Shown in pieces: positions 62,413 through 64,000 of a DNA stretch of 64,000 nucleotides. The stretch lies in the NCBI GenBank assembly GCA_050250575.1, contig JBFWOJ010000001.1:124001-188000 (forward strand), given 5' to 3'. The notes beneath the pieces were generated by a model. It saw nothing but the letters and a program-made list of their open reading frames with translations. It was not told the DNA's origin and did not search any database. Made by a program: the position numbers and the translations under genes. Source of the DNA: SHVO01 sp050250575 (GTDB taxonomy: Bacteria; Pseudomonadota; Alphaproteobacteria; Rhodospirillales; Rhodospirillaceae). Numbering within the stretch: the first letter of the stretch is position 1; the number at the start of each line of letters is the position of its first letter.

Positions 62413-63330
62413 ATGCCAGCCGTGCAGTCCGGCGAGATTGACGGCGCGGCGCCGCCGCCCTACCGCCGCGCCCTCCTGATCGTCAACGAACACAGCCGCC
62501 GCGGGCGCGAATCCGTGCAGGCGGCGGAGGGCCTGCTGGTTCAAGGTGGGATCGAAGTCCAGCGCCTCCCCTGCGGGAGCGCGGACGATCTGAGCAACCG
62601 CATCCGCGAATTCGGGCCCCAGGTCGATTGCATCGTCCTCGGCGGCGGCGATGGGACCTTCAACACCGCAGCGAAGGCGCTGATAGAGGTCCGCAAACCT
62701 CTCGGCATCCTGCCGCTGGGCACCGGCAACGATCTCGCCCGTACGCTCGGCATTCCGCTCGACCTGCCCGGCGCGGTCGATGTGATCCTGCGCGGCAAGG
62801 TGCACGCGATCGACCTCGGCGAGGTGAACGGGCGCGCCTTCTTCAACGTCGCGAGCTTTGGCCTGAGTACGCGGCTGACGCGCAACCTTACCGGTGACGT
62901 GAAGCGCCGCTGGGGCCGTTTCGGTTATGCCATCGCCCTCTTCCGCGCCCTCATCCGCGCGCGGCCCTTCTCGGCGATCATCCGCGCGAACGGCCATGTC
63001 CACCGCGTGCGCACGCTGCAGATCGCGGTGGGCAACGGGCGTCACTACGGCGCGGGCATGACCGTGGAGGAAGACGCGCGCATCGACGACGGCACCCTCA
63101 ATCTCTACAGCCTGGAGTTCGACCACCCGTGGCGGCTGCTGTTGCTCTATCCCGCCTTCCGCAAGGGAAAACACGGCGTCTGGAAGCAGGTGCGGACGTT
63201 GAAGACGGAGCGTGTCGAGATCCGCACGCGCAAGCCGAAGTCGATCAATACCGACGGCGAGATCACGACACATACTCCCGCGCACTTCCAGGTGCTGCGC
63301 GGCGTGGTGCAGGTGTACGTGCCTTGGTGA
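62413..63330 (+). CDS. Diacylglycerol kinase family protein (YegS/LCB5-like lipid kinase)
   Basis: The 305-residue protein has the DAGK_cat motif GGGDGTFNTAAKAL near 77-90 and the LPLGTGNDLARTLGIP signature. The C-terminal domain has VGNGRHYGAGMTV and DGTLNLYSLE, as in bacterial YegS-type lipid kinases. It probably phosphorylates a lipid at the inner membrane. The start ATG at 62413 was chosen from the beginning of the conserved AVQSGEI... region and an SD is weak. It is divergent from the OYE gene with a gap of 79 bases. Confidence 0.9.
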   Translation: MPAVQSGEIDGAAPPPYRRALLIVNEHSRRGRESVQAAEGLLVQGGIEVQRLPCGSADDLSNRIREFGPQVDCIVLGGGDGTFNTAAKALIEVRKPLGILPLGTGNDLARTLGIPLDLPGAVDVILRGKVHAIDLGEVNGRAFFNVASFGLSTRLTRNLTGDVKRRWGRFGYAIALFRALIRARPFSAIIRANGHVHRVRTLQIAVGNGRHYGAGMTVEEDARIDDGTLNLYSLEFDHPWRLLLLYPAFRKGKHGVWKQVRTLKTERVEIRTRKPKSINTDGEITTHTPAHFQVLRGVVQVYVPW

Positions 63331-63366
63331 GGTCTCTTTCGACGATACTTTGACGCGGCCCGCTTG

Positions 63367-63795
63367 TCAGGCGAGCGAAGAGTCGCCCAGCGCCGCGTCC
63401 AGGATGAACCCGGCCATGTCCTTGGGCTTTATCTTCGGCACCTTTGAATCTCGGCCCTCCATCGTGCGCTTGATGACGATGTTGGCTTCGACCTTGCGCT
63501 GATCGACGCGCACGATGTCCTGCGCGCCTTTGATCTTGGGATAATAGAGCGGGTCGACAAGCTTCATGCGCTCGCCGATGCGGCTCATCAAAGCCTGCCG
63601 GTCGAGGCTTTCGGTCTCGCGCGCGCCGACAAGAACCCAATCCTTTTGGCCGCCGTAAGCGGTCTCGTTGAGCTCCTTCACCGCGTCTTCGGGTGCATCG
63701 CCGGTAAAGCCGACCTTGTACAGATGCTTGCTGATGCCCGCGTCGCTGCCCCACTCCTGCATGGCTTCGCTCATGGCGATATAGACGGACGGCAT
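63367..63795 (-). CDS. Small protein with T5orf172/GIY-YIG-like N-terminus
   Basis: The 142-residue protein starts PSVYIAMSEAMQEWG, then HLYKVGFTGDAPEDAVKELN and WVLVGARETESLD. The order (Y-I-A / K-V-G-F-T / ELN) resembles T5orf172, a GIY-YIG-like domain found with DNA-processing proteins and phage genes, but the match is by eye only. The second half (VDQRKVEANIVIKRTMEGRDS) gives no family. Convergent to the lipid kinase with a 36-base gap. Confidence 0.5.
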   Translation of the reverse strand: MPSVYIAMSEAMQEWGSDAGISKHLYKVGFTGDAPEDAVKELNETAYGGQKDWVLVGARETESLDRQALMSRIGERMKLVDPLYYPKIKGAQDIVRVDQRKVEANIVIKRTMEGRDSKVPKIKPKDMAGFILDAALGDSSLA

Positions 63796-63837
63796 CGTTC
63801 TCTCCTAGGCTTGGCCGAAGACGGGGGACCTTCATAC

Positions 63838-64000
63838 ATGATCGACCTGCGCAGCGATACCGTCACCCGGCCGACGCCGGGCATGCTCAAAGCCATGGCG
63901 GAGGCGCCGGTGGGCGACGACGTATTCGGCGACGATCCGACGGTCAACAGACTGCAGGCGGTGGTGGCGGAGCGGGCCGGAAAGGAAGCGGCGCTGTTTC
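63838..64000 (+). CDS. Low-specificity L-threonine aldolase (5' part, cut by window edge)
   Basis: The PLP enzyme cleaves L-threonine or L-allo-threonine to glycine and acetaldehyde. Only the first 54 residues are in the window: IDLRSDTVTRPTPGMLKAM, GDDVFGDDPTVNRLQ and ERAGKEAALF, which are the conserved N-terminal blocks of the family. The ATG at 63838 starts the known N-terminus. The rest lies beyond the right edge. Confidence 0.93.
   Translation, partial: MIDLRSDTVTRPTPGMLKAMAEAPVGDDVFGDDPTVNRLQAVVAERAGKEAALF

Overview
The window is a GC-rich stretch (roughly 62-65% by eye) of an alphaproteobacterial chromosome. The evidence is a circularly permuted two-piece tmRNA gene, an alpha-type SspB next to it, an RpoH-type sigma factor, rnpB directly upstream of the division/cell-wall (dcw) cluster, and the order ftsZ - lpxC - bamD - recN - ligA. 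Order or genus cannot be fixed from the sequence alone. Almost all of it is vertically inherited housekeeping DNA; I saw no insertion sequence, integrase, prophage, CRISPR array or tRNA gene.

Layout. 1-2 kb: thyA (minus strand), permuted ssrA (tmRNA) and sspB. 2-8 kb: a class I (Fe-S) fumarase, a Tat-exported amidohydrolase, a membrane protein, a small alpha/beta hydrolase, fumC (class II fumarase) and a ribbon-helix-helix protein. 8-13 kb, minus strand: an AsmA-family protein and an acyl-CoA dehydrogenase. 13-15.5 kb: an rpoH-type sigma factor, an N-acetylmuramoyl-L-alanine amidase and rnpB. 15.4-34.4 kb: an uninterrupted dcw cluster, mraZ-rsmH-ftsL-ftsI-murE-murF-mraY-murD-ftsW-murG-murC-murB-ddl-ftsQ-ftsA-ftsZ. 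It is preceded by a 10-bp-periodic MraZ-type operator and closed by a strong terminator. 34.5-41.6 kb: enoyl-CoA hydratase, lpxC, bamD, recN, ligA and a histone-like basic protein. 41.6-53.8 kb: accessory metabolism (SDR, pirin, FkbM methyltransferase, DUF2200, a secreted repeat protein, an M24 aminopeptidase, a GlsB-like protein, an NHL protein, an MFS transporter, an AhpD-like protein, DUF3750). One 764-bp gene-free stretch lies at 44640-45403. 53.8-64 kb: a DegP/Q protease, prmA, uvrD, metF, mlaA-mlaC, an Old Yellow Enzyme, a diacylglycerol-kinase-like protein, an unknown small protein and the start of a threonine aldolase.

How it fits together. The dcw genes supply cytoplasmic muropeptide synthesis (murB-F, ddl, mraY, murG) and the divisome (ftsL, I, W, Q, A, Z), read as one coupled transcript with many ATGA/GTGA overlaps. 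lpxC, bamD, mlaA/mlaC, the AsmA protein and the Do-type protease serve the outer membrane and periplasm. ssrA and sspB form a ribosome-rescue/proteolysis pair. I found no convincing new multi-gene system. The observations most worth checking are the tmRNA tag with its adjacent adaptor, the MraZ operator overlapping a consensus -35, the orphan repeat-rich gap at 44.6-45.4 kb, convergent genes sharing palindromic stop codons, a probable non-ATG start for the AsmA gene, and a metal-site substitution in the Tat amidohydrolase.
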